Both the position numbers and the translations under genes were made by a program. The notes beneath the pieces are model-generated. The model was not told where the DNA came from, did not search any database, and saw only the letters and a list, made by a program, of their open reading frames with translations. Below, piece after piece: positions 42,295 to 51,754 of a stretch of 64,000 bases of DNA. Source of the DNA: Caenimonas aquaedulcis (GTDB lineage Bacteria; Pseudomonadota; Gammaproteobacteria; Burkholderiales; Burkholderiaceae_C); NCBI RefSeq assembly GCF_015831345.1, contig NZ_JADWYS010000001.1, positions 3,190,618-3,254,617 of the forward strand, written 5' to 3'. The first letter of the stretch is position 1; every line of letters begins with the position of its first letter.

Positions 42295-42800
42295 GCGCCC
42301 CTGCGCGCGAAGAACACATAGCGCGCCGCGTACGGCACGCGCGTCACCGCGCCGATCGTGGCGGACGTGCAGCCCTGCGCCGGCGCGGCGCCGCCCACCG
42401 TGTCCAGCCGCTGGATGCTGGTGACGGCGGACAGCTTGTCCGGCGTGTCGGCGTGGCGCGCCGCGAGGAGCAGCCAGGGGATCGAATCCGCTCCCTTCGG
42501 CTGGTGGCGCGCGGACACGGTCGCCGTGACGCGGCTGCCGTCGCGCAGCTCCCAGGTGGGCCCGGCGAAGTGATGGCCGACGCGTTCGCCGGTCGCGTCG
42601 TAGAGGTCCGCTTCTGGTGCGACGAACGTCCATTGCGGGCCGTTCGCCGCGCCGCGGCATTCGTACTGCTGCGTGCCGGCGGCCTGCAGCGTGAGCAGCG
42701 GGAGCTCGGCCTGCGATGGCTGGAGCGCGGGCGGCGTCTGCGCGCAGCCCGACGCGAGGACGGCGAGTGCGCAGGACAGGACGGTGGCTTGGAGTTTCAT
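42291..42800 (-). CDS. DUF3455 lipoprotein
   Basis: 169 residues with a lipoprotein signal (VLSCALAVLASGCAQ; Cys19) and the DUF3455 pattern GTQQYECRGAANGPQWTFVAPEA is seen across residues 42-64, followed by HFAGPTWELRDGSRV and SIQRLDTVGGAAP. DUF3455 proteins are exported and uncharacterised. The gene is 13 bases after the methyltransferase, last in the diiron operon. Confidence 0.9.
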   Translation of the reverse strand: MKLQATVLSCALAVLASGCAQTPPALQPSQAELPLLTLQAAGTQQYECRGAANGPQWTFVAPEADLYDATGERVGHHFAGPTWELRDGSRVTATVSARHQPKGADSIPWLLLAARHADTPDKLSAVTSIQRLDTVGGAAPAQGCTSATIGAVTRVPYAARYVFFARRGA

Positions 42801-42813
42801 GTCGGCGTCTCCT

Positions 42814-43641
42814 TCAATCCAGCGTCACGACGACTTCGAGGTACTCGGCCGGCACGACCAGCGACGCCGGCCCGCCGACGTTCGCGCGCTCCAGCAGGTC
42901 GGTCAGCGCATCGTTCAGCTTGCGCTGACCGCCTTCGTCGAGCGCCGCGAAGGCCTTGTGCGTGGGGCCGTAGAAGTCGCGGAACACCTGCACCCAGTGC
43001 GCGGCCGAGACGTAGCGGAAGTTGAAGATGCGCCGCCGCATGTCGATGCGGCCGTGCGGCGCGAACAGCGCCTCGATGCGCGCTTCGTCGCCCCACTGCA
43101 TGGGGGAGGCCACGCCGGCGGGCGGCGGCACGAAGCTGCCGACCACCTTGAACAGGTCGCCCAGGAAGCCCGACGGCGTCCAGCTCGCGAGGCCGATGCG
43201 GCCGCCGCGGCGCACGACGCGCACGAGCTCGGAGGCGCAGCGGTGCGCGTCGGGCGCGAACATGACGCCGAAGGTCGAGAGCGCCACGTCGAAGCTCTCT
43301 TCCTCGAAAGGCAGGTCTTCGGCATCGGCCGTCTTGAAGTACACCGACAGTCCTTCGGCGGCGGCGCGGGCGGCGCCCTTTTGCAGCAGCTCGGGCACGT
43401 AGTCGGTGGAAGTGACCTGCGCGAAGCGGCGCGCGGCGGCGAGCGTCGCATTGCCGTTGCCGGCCGCGACGTCGATCACGCGCTCGCCGGCGCGCAGGTC
43501 GACGGCTTCGGCGAGGTCCTCGCCGACGATCTGCAGGGTGGTGCCGATCACGGCGAAATCGCCGCTGGCCCAGGTGGCTTGCTGCTTCGCCTTGATGGCG
43601 GCGAAGTGGGGGGAAGGAATGGCATGTGTGAGAGTGGTCAT
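42814..43641 (-). CDS. Class I SAM-dependent methyltransferase
   Basis: 275 residues. Motif I VIDVAAGNGNATLAAA binds S-adenosylmethionine, and the SFDVALSTFGVMFAPD and ELVRVVRRGGRIGLASW motifs follow as in UbiE/Coq5-like small-molecule methyltransferases. The start ATG 43639-43641 overlaps the hydrolase stop as ATGA, so it is coupled to it. The C-terminal part (RRIFNFRYVSAAHWVQVFRD) is distinct from UbiE. The substrate is unknown. Confidence 0.9.
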   Translation of the reverse strand: MTTLTHAIPSPHFAAIKAKQQATWASGDFAVIGTTLQIVGEDLAEAVDLRAGERVIDVAAGNGNATLAAARRFAQVTSTDYVPELLQKGAARAAAEGLSVYFKTADAEDLPFEEESFDVALSTFGVMFAPDAHRCASELVRVVRRGGRIGLASWTPSGFLGDLFKVVGSFVPPPAGVASPMQWGDEARIEALFAPHGRIDMRRRIFNFRYVSAAHWVQVFRDFYGPTHKAFAALDEGGQRKLNDALTDLLERANVGGPASLVVPAEYLEVVVTLD

Positions 43642-44495
43642 GATGTCGATGGTTGGTCGGGAAGGGAGGTGAGCGCGCGCCCGGGCAGCACCGAGGTGCT
43701 GGCGAAGCGCGCATGGGGACGCAGGAACTGGCGGATGCGTTCGTTGACGGCCTTGGCATGGGTGACGGGACCCATGTGGCCCATGCCGGGCAGCTCCTGG
43801 TGCTCGGCGAGCGGCAGCGCGGCGCGCAAGAGGCGCGCGACGCGGCGCGCCGCTTCGACCGTGCGGCTGCCGGACAGCAGGAGCATGGGCATCGCCATGT
43901 GGGCGAGCTGCTCGCGCGGGAAGGGCTCGGCGAACAGCGCTTCGAAGTGGCGGATCACGCTGGGCATGCGCGCCTCGATGGAGCGCTGCGCCTTGCCGTC
44001 GAGCGACTGCCACGCACCCGCGCCGGACCAGAAGTCGATGAACAGGCGCGCGGCCTGCGCCGGCTGCCCGGCCTTCAGGCGGTCGCGCATCGAGGCGGCG
44101 GTGCGCAGCACGTCGGCCCCGGCCTGCGGGTGCGCGGTGTCGTCGATCAGCAGGCGAAAGAGCACGGGCTCGTAGGCCGCGACGCTGTGCACGAGCAGCG
44201 GGCGCATGCACGCGAGCTTGAGCGCCACCGCCGCGCCGTACGAGTGGCCCACGACATGCGCGCCGCCCACCATTTCCAGCAGGGGCAGCACGAGCCCGGC
44301 GTCGTCCGCGAGCGTCATGCGGCGCTCGTGCGGCCAGTCCGGGCGCATGCCGTGGCCGTGGAACTCGACGGCGAGCACGCGAAAGTCGCGGCGCAGCTCC
44401 TCGACGAGTTCCTGCCACTGCCGGGGCGACCCCGCGCTGGAGTGCAGCAGGACGACGGTCGCCCGGTCGTCCTGCGGGGGCGGCGCGGCGGTCAT
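43638..44495 (-). CDS. Alpha/beta hydrolase
   Basis: 285 residues. The fold is clear: VVLLHSSAGSPRQWQEL (oxyanion loop), GAHVVGHSYGAAVALKLA (nucleophile elbow GHSYG with Ser), LLLSGSRTVEAARRVA (acid strand) and PGMGHMGPVTHAKAV (catalytic His). It could be an esterase, thioesterase or C-C hydrolase. The start ATG 44493-44495 and the stop are both 4-base overlaps with neighbours, so it is the middle gene of a tightly coupled set. Confidence 0.9.
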   Translation of the reverse strand: MTAAPPPQDDRATVVLLHSSAGSPRQWQELVEELRRDFRVLAVEFHGHGMRPDWPHERRMTLADDAGLVLPLLEMVGGAHVVGHSYGAAVALKLACMRPLLVHSVAAYEPVLFRLLIDDTAHPQAGADVLRTAASMRDRLKAGQPAQAARLFIDFWSGAGAWQSLDGKAQRSIEARMPSVIRHFEALFAEPFPREQLAHMAMPMLLLSGSRTVEAARRVARLLRAALPLAEHQELPGMGHMGPVTHAKAVNERIRQFLRPHARFASTSVLPGRALTSLPDQPSTS

Positions 44496-45451
44496 GCCCC
44501 GACGTGCGCGAACACCGGCGCCAGCGCGGCCTGGATTCGCGCCATCTGCGCGGGCGTGGTCAACGCCTGCAGCACTTCGCCGTAGCGGGCGAGTTGCGCG
44601 CCGCTCGCCACGTACTGCCAGCGATACGCCTGGAGCATCACGTCCTGGACCTTCTCCTGCTCCGCAGGCGTGAACTTGCGGCCGGCGTTCTTCATGAAGT
44701 ACGCCGCGTCGCAGGCCGACTGCGCCTGGCAGATGCCGTCGACCGCGCCCACGAGCTCGATCAGCTCGTCGACGCCGCGGTCGCGCTCGGCCTCGCTCGT
44801 CGCGGCGTGCACGCGGCGCCACTCCAGCTCGTCCAGGATCGCGTGCTGCGACTCTTCCTTCCAGTGGAAGAGGAACACGTCCTTCCAGAGGGCGGACAGC
44901 TCGCCGTCCGGCTCGATGCTGGCGCGGTAGTGCACCTGCGAGAAGATCTCGATGTCCAGGGTGAGCGCCATGACGGCCCAGTCGCCCTTGCCCAGCACGA
45001 CCTCGGCCACCTCGTTGGGCTGCGGCAGGAAGGTATACCCGGCCGGCATGCCGGCTGCCATCAGCACGTCCAGGCGGCGGAACAGCTCCTGGTGCTTCAG
45101 CTCCTCGTCGGTCAGGCGCACGAGCGCCTCGAACGCCACCTGGTCGCCCAGGCTGTGCGCCTGCGAGAGCTCGGTGGTCTTGGAGCCGATGAAGCGTTCG
45201 ACGAGGGCGAACATGTTGGCGTAGGTGCGTCCCTGCACCTGCGAGAGGAAACGCTTCTCGGTGGGCGAGAGGAAGGGCAGTGCCTGCACCTTCGACAGGC
45301 TGTCCGGCAGGAACTTGCGGGTGTAGTCGAAGTCGCGGCCGCGGATCACGTCGCGGTCGATGTCCCAGCGCACGCGCTTGGAGGCCTCGATGCACTGGGC
45401 GTAGCGGTTGGCGGTGCCGGCCGGCGCCCGCTCGATGACGGTGGAGTCCAT
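44492..45451 (-). CDS. Ferritin-like diiron protein of unknown function
   Basis: 319 residues, mostly helical. A full set of candidate diiron ligands in the classical order is visible: Glu85 (ALVERFIG), Glu117/His120 (EELKHQE), Glu168 (DIEIFSQ) and Glu200/His203 (EESQHAI). This E, ExxH, E, ExxH spacing is that of R2-like and AurF-like oxygenases and ferritins. It has no signal peptide. I do not recognise the named family. A start 19 codons upstream is possible, but MDSTVIER with GGACTTCCC upstream fits better. It is the first gene of a four-gene operon and probably its oxidative enzyme. Confidence 0.8.
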   Translation of the reverse strand: MDSTVIERAPAGTANRYAQCIEASKRVRWDIDRDVIRGRDFDYTRKFLPDSLSKVQALPFLSPTEKRFLSQVQGRTYANMFALVERFIGSKTTELSQAHSLGDQVAFEALVRLTDEELKHQELFRRLDVLMAAGMPAGYTFLPQPNEVAEVVLGKGDWAVMALTLDIEIFSQVHYRASIEPDGELSALWKDVFLFHWKEESQHAILDELEWRRVHAATSEAERDRGVDELIELVGAVDGICQAQSACDAAYFMKNAGRKFTPAEQEKVQDVMLQAYRWQYVASGAQLARYGEVLQALTTPAQMARIQAALAPVFAHVGA

Positions 45452-45552
45452 AAGGGAAGTCCTGGTGAAGTGGATGGAGCCCGCACTGTGCGCGGCAGGG
45501 CGTTGCACGGGCGTTGCACGCCCCTTTCACCAGGGATCCGGGCGGGAGGCGA

Positions 45553-48498
45553 TCAGCCGGCGCGCAGGGCCGCCAGCAGCGGCGCATGGCGCACCGGCGC
45601 TTCGGTGGCGATGCGCTGCGCGAGCTCGGCGAAGCCGACCGTCGGGTGGCCGGTGGCGTCCGCGAGGCCCAGCGTGCGCCGCAGCGCCTGCACGCGCGCG
45701 CGGTCGTGCTCGCTGGTGGCCGCGTCCGCCGCCGCCGCGTGCAGCACGAGCCCGGCCGCATGGCTTTCGCCCTGCGCGGCCAGCACTTCGCCGAAGCACA
45801 TGAGCGCTTCGAACTGCATGCCCGGCCGGCCGATGGCATTGGCGAGTTCCGCGCCCTGCCCCAGCTCGGCGCGGGCACGCTCCAGGTCGCCTTCACGGAT
45901 CGCGCAGCGCGCGAGGTGCACCCGCACCGCGCTCTCCACGCTCGGGTTGGCGGCAGCCTGCGCGACCTCGATCGCGGCCGCGCCCCAGCGCCGGCACGCG
46001 GGATGGTCGCCCATGCCCAGGCTGGCTTCCGCGAGGTTGGCGAGCGCGTAGACGCGCGTGTTCGCAAGCCCGTGCTTCCCCGCGAGCTCGAGGGCGGCGG
46101 AGAGGAAGGGCATCGCCGAGGCCGGGTCGCCGCGGTCGATCTGCAGTGCGCCGAGGTTGTTCAGGCACAGCGCCTCCGCGGCGACGTAGCCGGCGGCGCG
46201 GAACTGCTCGAGCGCCTGCAGCGACATGCGCATCGCCTCGTCGTAGCGGCCCCTGCGTTTTTCAATGAGGGCGAGAGTGTCGAGGATGACGGCGCGGACG
46301 CGGCGCTCGCCGGCCGGCACGATCCGCAGCGCTTCCTGCAGCGAGCGGAAGGCCTCGTCGCGCCGCGACAGGCGCAGCTGCGACGTGCCGATCACGCGCA
46401 GGCACGCGACGCGCAACGTCGGCTCGCGGGTGCCGCGCAGCGCTTCCAGCGCCTGCGACGCGGTCGCGAGCGCATCGGCGTAGCGGTCCAGCCGGTACTG
46501 CATCTGGGCCACGTTGACGCGCAGCCGGGCGAGAACCAGCGGCGACGAGGCGCCCATCTCCAGCGCCGGCAGGACCAGCGCCAGCGCCTCGCGCGAGCGC
46601 CCGCGATGGTCGGCATAGTTGCGCAGCGCCGCGACGCTGCGCGCGAGGCCCGCGGCGTCGCCATGCGCGACCGACCATTCCCACGCGGCGCTGCAGTTCT
46701 CGAACTCCGCCTCGATGCGCTCCAGCGCCTCGCGCTCGCCGAGGTCGGCGCCGCCGGCGAGCTGCTCCAGCAGGTCGTGGAAGTAGCGCGCATGCGCCGC
46801 CTGCGTCTCGCCGAGCTGCGCCCCGGGCAGCCGCAGCGCCGCCAGCTGCTGGATGAGGGGATGCTGGCGCAGCCGGTCGCCCTCCTTGCGCAGCAGCGAC
46901 TTGTCCGTGAGCGATGCCAGCACGGGCAGCGAGGCCTGTGCCACGCGCGCGGCGGCATGCGCGGTGAAGCCGCCCCGGAACGCCGACAGCCGCGCCAGCG
47001 CATCGCGTTCGGCGGACCCCAGCAGCGCCCAGGATTGCTCGAACACCGCCTCCATGCTGCCGTGGCGCTCAGGCAGCGACGGGTCGTTGGCGCGCAGCAG
47101 TTGCGTGCCTTCGCGCAGCTCGGTGGCGATGGCTTCGCAGGACAGGAGCCGCGTCCAGGACGCGGCCAGTTCCAGCGCGAGCGGCAGCCCCTGCACCTCG
47201 CGGCAGATGGCGATGATCGCCTCCGCCTCGCCCGCAGCCGACAGCGACGGCTCCACCCGCCGCGCGCTGCGCAGGAACAGGCGCACGGCGTCGAAGGCTT
47301 CGAGGCGGTCGGCGTCTTCCGGGTCGGGGCAGGGCAGGCCGTCGAGCGGCAGCGACCATTCGGAGGGAAGGCCCAGCCGGACGCGCGAGGTCACCACCAC
47401 CTGCAGCCGGGGGCAGGCATCGAGCAGGTGCTGCAGGTCCCGCGCGAGATGCGCGAGGTGCTCGAAGTTGTCGAGGACCGCGAGCACCTCACGCTCGCGC
47501 AGGTGCTCGAGCGCCGTCTCCATGTCGGCCTGCGTGAGCTTCAGTTCGCGCGCCAGCGCCGCGCCGATGCCCGCCGCGCTGCTGATGGTTTCCAGCCCGA
47601 CGAACACCGTGCCATGCGCGTAGCGTCCGCTGAATTCCTGCAGCACCCGGCGCGCCAGCCGCGTCTTGCCCACGCCGCCGGGGCCGACGATGCACAGCAG
47701 GCGGCAGCCGCCGGGCGCGAGCGAGTCGCCGACCTGTTGCAACTCGCGCGAGCGGCCGATGAAGCCGTCGTCGGCGAGGGCGGGCGGCGCCGCCGGCGCA
47801 CGCGGCGCGGGCGCTGTTTCGTCGAGCGAATCGTGCAGCGCCTGCAGGCCGGCGCCGGGCTGTAGACCGTACTCGCGGTCCAGCCGCGCGGTGAAGTCGC
47901 GGTAGGCGCGGCGCGCAGCGGCGGCTTGTCCGGCGCGCGCGAGCCACTGCATGTGTGCGTGCACCGCGTCCTCGTCGATCGGGTCGGCCTCCAGCATGCG
48001 CGCGGTGAGGGCGATCGCCTCGCCCGGGTCGAGCTCCTGCTGCATGCGCGCGACGGCGGCGGCGCGCCAGGACGCGCGCAGGCGCTCGCGCTCGAATCCG
48101 AGCCAGGCGGTCCAGGACTCGTTCGCGTCGTCGTCGAAGCCCGCGAGGAAATCGGTGGCGTCGAAAGCGAGGGCGTCGGCGATGCGGTTATCCCGCAGCG
48201 CGGCTTCGAAGCGCGCGGCGTCGGTGTCCGCTTCGAAGCGCAGCGCCGAGGCATCGGATTGCAGCTCGCAGGGCCACGGCAGCGAAGGAATGCGAAACAG
48301 CGTCTTGCGCAGGTTGGCCAGCGCCAGCTTGCCCGCGATACCCGGCCACAGCAGGGACGCGAGTTCCGCGCGGCCGATCCAGCCGCCCTTGCGCGCGAGG
48401 TAGGCCAGCAGCTGGTGCCGCCGCTCGAACGCCAGGTCGAACGTCTGCCCGCCGGCGACCACCCGCGGGCGGCCGAACAGGTGCAGGTCGATCGCCAT
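45553..48498 (-). CDS. SARP/BTAD-NB-ARC-TPR transcriptional regulator
   Basis: 981 residues. An OmpR-type winged helix (about 1-95; FERRHQLLAYLARKGGWIGR) is followed by a bacterial transcriptional activator domain (about 100-245). Next comes an NB-ARC/STAND ATPase with Walker A GPGGVGKTRLARR, Walker B EVLAVLDNFEH and the downstream VVVTSRVRL, then TPR-like repeats to the end. This AfsR/MalT-like layout integrates a ligand signal through the repeats. It lies 101 bases upstream of the diiron operon on the same strand and divergent from an MFS transporter, so it probably controls one or both. Confidence 0.9.
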   Translation of the reverse strand: MAIDLHLFGRPRVVAGGQTFDLAFERRHQLLAYLARKGGWIGRAELASLLWPGIAGKLALANLRKTLFRIPSLPWPCELQSDASALRFEADTDAARFEAALRDNRIADALAFDATDFLAGFDDDANESWTAWLGFERERLRASWRAAAVARMQQELDPGEAIALTARMLEADPIDEDAVHAHMQWLARAGQAAAARRAYRDFTARLDREYGLQPGAGLQALHDSLDETAPAPRAPAAPPALADDGFIGRSRELQQVGDSLAPGGCRLLCIVGPGGVGKTRLARRVLQEFSGRYAHGTVFVGLETISSAAGIGAALARELKLTQADMETALEHLREREVLAVLDNFEHLAHLARDLQHLLDACPRLQVVVTSRVRLGLPSEWSLPLDGLPCPDPEDADRLEAFDAVRLFLRSARRVEPSLSAAGEAEAIIAICREVQGLPLALELAASWTRLLSCEAIATELREGTQLLRANDPSLPERHGSMEAVFEQSWALLGSAERDALARLSAFRGGFTAHAAARVAQASLPVLASLTDKSLLRKEGDRLRQHPLIQQLAALRLPGAQLGETQAAHARYFHDLLEQLAGGADLGEREALERIEAEFENCSAAWEWSVAHGDAAGLARSVAALRNYADHRGRSREALALVLPALEMGASSPLVLARLRVNVAQMQYRLDRYADALATASQALEALRGTREPTLRVACLRVIGTSQLRLSRRDEAFRSLQEALRIVPAGERRVRAVILDTLALIEKRRGRYDEAMRMSLQALEQFRAAGYVAAEALCLNNLGALQIDRGDPASAMPFLSAALELAGKHGLANTRVYALANLAEASLGMGDHPACRRWGAAAIEVAQAAANPSVESAVRVHLARCAIREGDLERARAELGQGAELANAIGRPGMQFEALMCFGEVLAAQGESHAAGLVLHAAAADAATSEHDRARVQALRRTLGLADATGHPTVGFAELAQRIATEAPVRHAPLLAALRAG

Positions 48499-48535
48499 TG
48501 GCGGGAAATTATGCGCGCCCTAGGGTGGAACGGCC

Positions 48536-49804
48536 ATGCAACGCGCCCCGGGCGACAGTCGGGCCATGCAACACACCACCACCACCGCCGGGCCGTTGAT
48601 GGCCCTGCCGCCGCCGGCGGCCTCCATCGCCCCGCCGACTTCGGCGGCCCCCGTCGCTTTCGGTGCGGCACGCGTCACGCTGGCCGCTGCCGGTCTCATG
48701 GCGCTCGCCATGGGCGGGCGCAGCGCCATCGGCCTGTTCGTCTCGCCGCTGAATTCCTGGTCCGGCCTGGGGCTGGCCAACCTGAGCCTCGCGCTGGCGA
48801 TCGGCCAGCTCGCCGTGGGAGTGACGCAGCCCTTGCTCGGCGCGATCGCCGACCGCTTCGGCGCCGCGCGCGTGGTCGCCGCGGGCGCGCTGTTGCTCGC
48901 GCTCAGCACCGCCCTGCCCGCGGCCACCGGCATCGCGGCCCTGATCGCGGCCAGCCTCATCATCACGTCCGTCGCCGCCAGCGCCGTGGGCAGCAACGGC
49001 CTGCTCCTGGGCGAAGTCAATCGCGCGGTGCCCGCGGGCCTGGCCGGGGTCGCCGTCGGCATCGTGGGTGCGGGCGGGTCGGCCGGGCAGCTGCTGATCG
49101 GCCCGACGATGCAGTGGACGATCCATGCCCACGGCTGGCGCGCCGCGCTGGTCGTCCTTGCTGCGGCGAGTCTCGTCGCGCTGCCGCTGGCCTTCGCGCT
49201 GCGTCGTGGTGGGTCGGCGGCGAGCGCCTCGCACGGCGCCCCCATCGCGGACGCCCTGGGCCAGTGGAGCTTCTGGCGCCCGGCCCTCAGCTTCGGCCTC
49301 TGCGGATTCCACGTGGCATTCCTGAACGTGCACATGCCGGGGGTGATCGAGCGCTGCGGGCTGCCTTCGTTCCTCGCGGGCACGTGGCTCGCCATCTCGG
49401 CGGCCGCCAACATCGCAGGCAGCATCGCGATCGGGCTCGCCATGAAGCGGCACAACGCGCAGGGCCTGCTGGCCGCGGTCTACTGCGTCCGTGCGGCGGG
49501 GATCGCGCTGCTGCTGTTGCTGCCCGTGTCGAGCGAAGCGATGCTGGCATTCGGCGTGCTGATGGGCGCGAGCACCATGGCGACGGTGCCGCCGACAGCG
49601 CAGCTCATCGCACGCGAGCACGGCGTGGCGCGCCTGGGAACGCTGCTCGGCATCGTCATGGTCGTGCACCAGCTGGGCAGCTTCGCCGGCATCTGGCTGG
49701 GGGGCTGGGCGGCGGAGGCGACCGGCAGCGACGCGCTGCTGTGGGGCATCGACCTTCCGCTGTGCCTGGTCGCGGCGTTGATCGTCATGCCGCGCCGCCG
49801 GTGA
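48536..49804 (+). CDS. MFS transporter
   Basis: 422 residues with about 12 hydrophobic helices. Motif A-like sequence GAIADRFGAARVVAAGALL follows TM2, and the second half repeats the layout. The N-terminus is a 45-residue Ala/Pro-rich cytoplasmic stretch. It belongs to the monocarboxylate/oxalate-formate type group by general look, with substrate unknown. ATG at 48536 follows GGGTGGA; ATG at 48566 is an alternative start. The divergent BTAD regulator lies 37 bases away. Confidence 0.88.
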   Translation: MQRAPGDSRAMQHTTTTAGPLMALPPPAASIAPPTSAAPVAFGAARVTLAAAGLMALAMGGRSAIGLFVSPLNSWSGLGLANLSLALAIGQLAVGVTQPLLGAIADRFGAARVVAAGALLLALSTALPAATGIAALIAASLIITSVAASAVGSNGLLLGEVNRAVPAGLAGVAVGIVGAGGSAGQLLIGPTMQWTIHAHGWRAALVVLAAASLVALPLAFALRRGGSAASASHGAPIADALGQWSFWRPALSFGLCGFHVAFLNVHMPGVIERCGLPSFLAGTWLAISAAANIAGSIAIGLAMKRHNAQGLLAAVYCVRAAGIALLLLLPVSSEAMLAFGVLMGASTMATVPPTAQLIAREHGVARLGTLLGIVMVVHQLGSFAGIWLGGWAAEATGSDALLWGIDLPLCLVAALIVMPRRR

Positions 49805-49813
49805 TCGTGCGGG

Positions 49814-51307
49814 CTACTGGAACGCGACTTCGTCGAAGCTGCGCAGCTTGCGCGAATGCAGCCGCTGGCTGCCTTCGGCGCGCAGGATCTCGATCGCGCG
49901 CATGCCGATGCGCAGGTGCTGGTCCACGCGCTCGCGATAGAACTGGTTGGCCATGCCGGGCAGCTTGATCTCGCCGTGCAGCGGCTTGTCGCTCACGCAC
50001 AGCAGGGTGCCGTAGGGCACGCGGAACCGAAAGCCGTTGGCTGCGATGGTGGCGCTCTCCATGTCGAGCGCCACCGCGCGGCTCTGGCTGAAGCGGCGCT
50101 GCGGCACGTTGCCCGGCAGCAGTTCCCAGTTGCGGTTGTCCGTGCTGGCGACGGTGCCGGTGCGCATGATGCGCTTCAGGTCGGCGCCCTTGTAGCCCGT
50201 CACGTCCCCGACGGCCTGCTCCAGCGCGAGCTGGATTTCCGCGAGCGCGGGGATCGGCACCCATAGCGGCAGCTCCTCGTCGAGCACGTGGTCCTCGCGC
50301 ACGTAGGCGTGGGCGAGCACGTAGTCGCCCAATTGCTGGCTGTTGCGCAGGCCCGCGCAGTGGCCGAGCATCATCCACGCATGCGGACGCAGCACGGCGA
50401 CGTGGTCGGTGATGGTCTTGGCATTCGCGGGGCCGACGCCGATGTTGATCATCGTGATGCCGCCGTGCCCCTGCCGCGTGAGGTGGTAGGCGGGCATCTG
50501 CGGCAGCCGCGGCGGCACCGCGCCGAGCGCATCGTTCGCTTCCGCGGCCAGCCCCGTGCGGCGCGTGACGACGTTGCCCGGCTCGATGAACGCGGTGTAG
50601 ACGCTGTCCGGGTTGGCCATCTCCTCGTGACCGAGCTTCACGAATTCGTCGATGTAGAACTGGTAGTTGGTGAAGAGGACGAAGTTCTGGAACCAATCGG
50701 GCGCGGTACCCGTGTAGTGGCGCAGGCGGTGCAGCGAATAGTCCACGCGCGCCGCGGTGAAGAGCGCGAGCGGCTGCGCCTCGCCGGCACCGGCGACCCA
50801 GGTGCCGTTGGCGATGCCGTCGTCCATCGAGCCGAGGTCGGGCAGGTCGAATACGTCGCGCAACATGGCGCGCCGCTCGGCCGACAGCGAACCTTCGATA
50901 TGGTCATGTTCGGCGAACGAGAAGTGCACCGGAATCGGCTGCGTGCTGGTGCCCACTTCCAGCTCGACCGCATGGTTTTGCCGCAGGAGGCGGAACTGCT
51001 CGAGGTAGTAGTTGCCGTAGAGGTCCGGACGCGTGAGCGTGGTTTCGAAGCGACCGGAACCGGCGACGAAGCCATAGGACAAACCGGACTTTTCCAGCGC
51101 GGCCTGCCGGATCACAGTGTCGGTGTGGATTCGCACGAATGGATAGCAAGCCCTCACATGCCCGGGCAGTGCCTCACCGGCGACATAGCGTTGCATGGCG
51201 TTGCGCAAGTGGTCGATCTGCTGGGAGTAGATGGCGCGGACCTGCTCGAGCGCGCTCGCCGGGTCGGTGTGCCGGCTGGGGGCGATGAAAGGCGGCATGT
51301 AAGGCAT
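49814..51307 (-). CDS. amn: AMP nucleosidase
   Basis: 497 residues. The C-terminal purine phosphorylase-like domain shows GGITMINIGVGPANAKTITD, PHAWMMLGHCAGLRNSQQLG, ALDMESATIAANGFRFRVPY and SDKPLHGEIKLPGMAN, as in E. coli Amn. The N-terminal regulatory domain covers about 1-180. It splits AMP to adenine and ribose 5-phosphate in the cytoplasm. Start ATG at 51305-51307, with another ATG three codons later; 15 further upstream codons lack family similarity. Confidence 0.95.
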   Translation of the reverse strand: MPYMPPFIAPSRHTDPASALEQVRAIYSQQIDHLRNAMQRYVAGEALPGHVRACYPFVRIHTDTVIRQAALEKSGLSYGFVAGSGRFETTLTRPDLYGNYYLEQFRLLRQNHAVELEVGTSTQPIPVHFSFAEHDHIEGSLSAERRAMLRDVFDLPDLGSMDDGIANGTWVAGAGEAQPLALFTAARVDYSLHRLRHYTGTAPDWFQNFVLFTNYQFYIDEFVKLGHEEMANPDSVYTAFIEPGNVVTRRTGLAAEANDALGAVPPRLPQMPAYHLTRQGHGGITMINIGVGPANAKTITDHVAVLRPHAWMMLGHCAGLRNSQQLGDYVLAHAYVREDHVLDEELPLWVPIPALAEIQLALEQAVGDVTGYKGADLKRIMRTGTVASTDNRNWELLPGNVPQRRFSQSRAVALDMESATIAANGFRFRVPYGTLLCVSDKPLHGEIKLPGMANQFYRERVDQHLRIGMRAIEILRAEGSQRLHSRKLRSFDEVAFQ

Positions 51308-51423
51308 GCCGCCTATTGTGCAACGCAAGATGAACCGACTCGTTCTCCCCACCCCCCGGGCGCGAGCACGTGTCCTACAAGGTGTAACGAAACGACCTGA
51401 CTTCGAAAACGGGCAGCCTCAGC

Positions 51424-51447
51424 CAAAGTTCATGCACACGAACTTTG
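51424..51447 (+). promoter_or_regulatory. Hairpin in the leader of a small-protein gene
   Basis: CAAAGTTC, loop ATGCACAC, GAACTTTG: an 8-bp perfect stem ending 8 bases before the AGGAG ribosome site of the gene at 51469. It could be an operator or an RNA element affecting translation. Confidence 0.5.
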
Positions 51448-51468
51448 CATCCGACAGGAGATGAGGCA

Positions 51469-51732
51469 ATGAGAACAGCAGCTATGTGCGGCAACCCCTT
51501 CGCTCTGATGACCGACCCGGCGATGGTCCGCGAGATGATCGAGCAATCCGAATCGCTTCGCCGACTGAGCCAGCGCCAGTGCCATCCCCTGGACAAGGCG
51601 GTGATCCGCAGCGCGAGCGCCGAACTGGCCGCCTTCGATTCCAAGATCGACCGCACTACCATCTACCTGCCACCCGAAGAAGACAAGCCTGCCGCCCCCG
51701 TGGTGCGCAACTTCGACGAAGCGCTGAACTGA
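51469..51732 (+). CDS. Small conserved-looking protein of unknown function
   Basis: 87 residues (MRTAAMCGNPFALMTDP at the start; NFDEALN at the end), polar with no signal peptide or membrane helix. AGGAG lies 8 bases before the ATG, and a strong bidirectional terminator follows at 51755, so it is a well-delimited monocistronic gene. It contains two cysteines (Cys7 and the one in RQCHPLD). I do not recognise the family. Confidence 0.75.
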   Translation: MRTAAMCGNPFALMTDPAMVREMIEQSESLRRLSQRQCHPLDKAVIRSASAELAAFDSKIDRTTIYLPPEEDKPAAPVVRNFDEALN

Positions 51733-51754
51733 CACCCGTCCGCATCGGACGATG

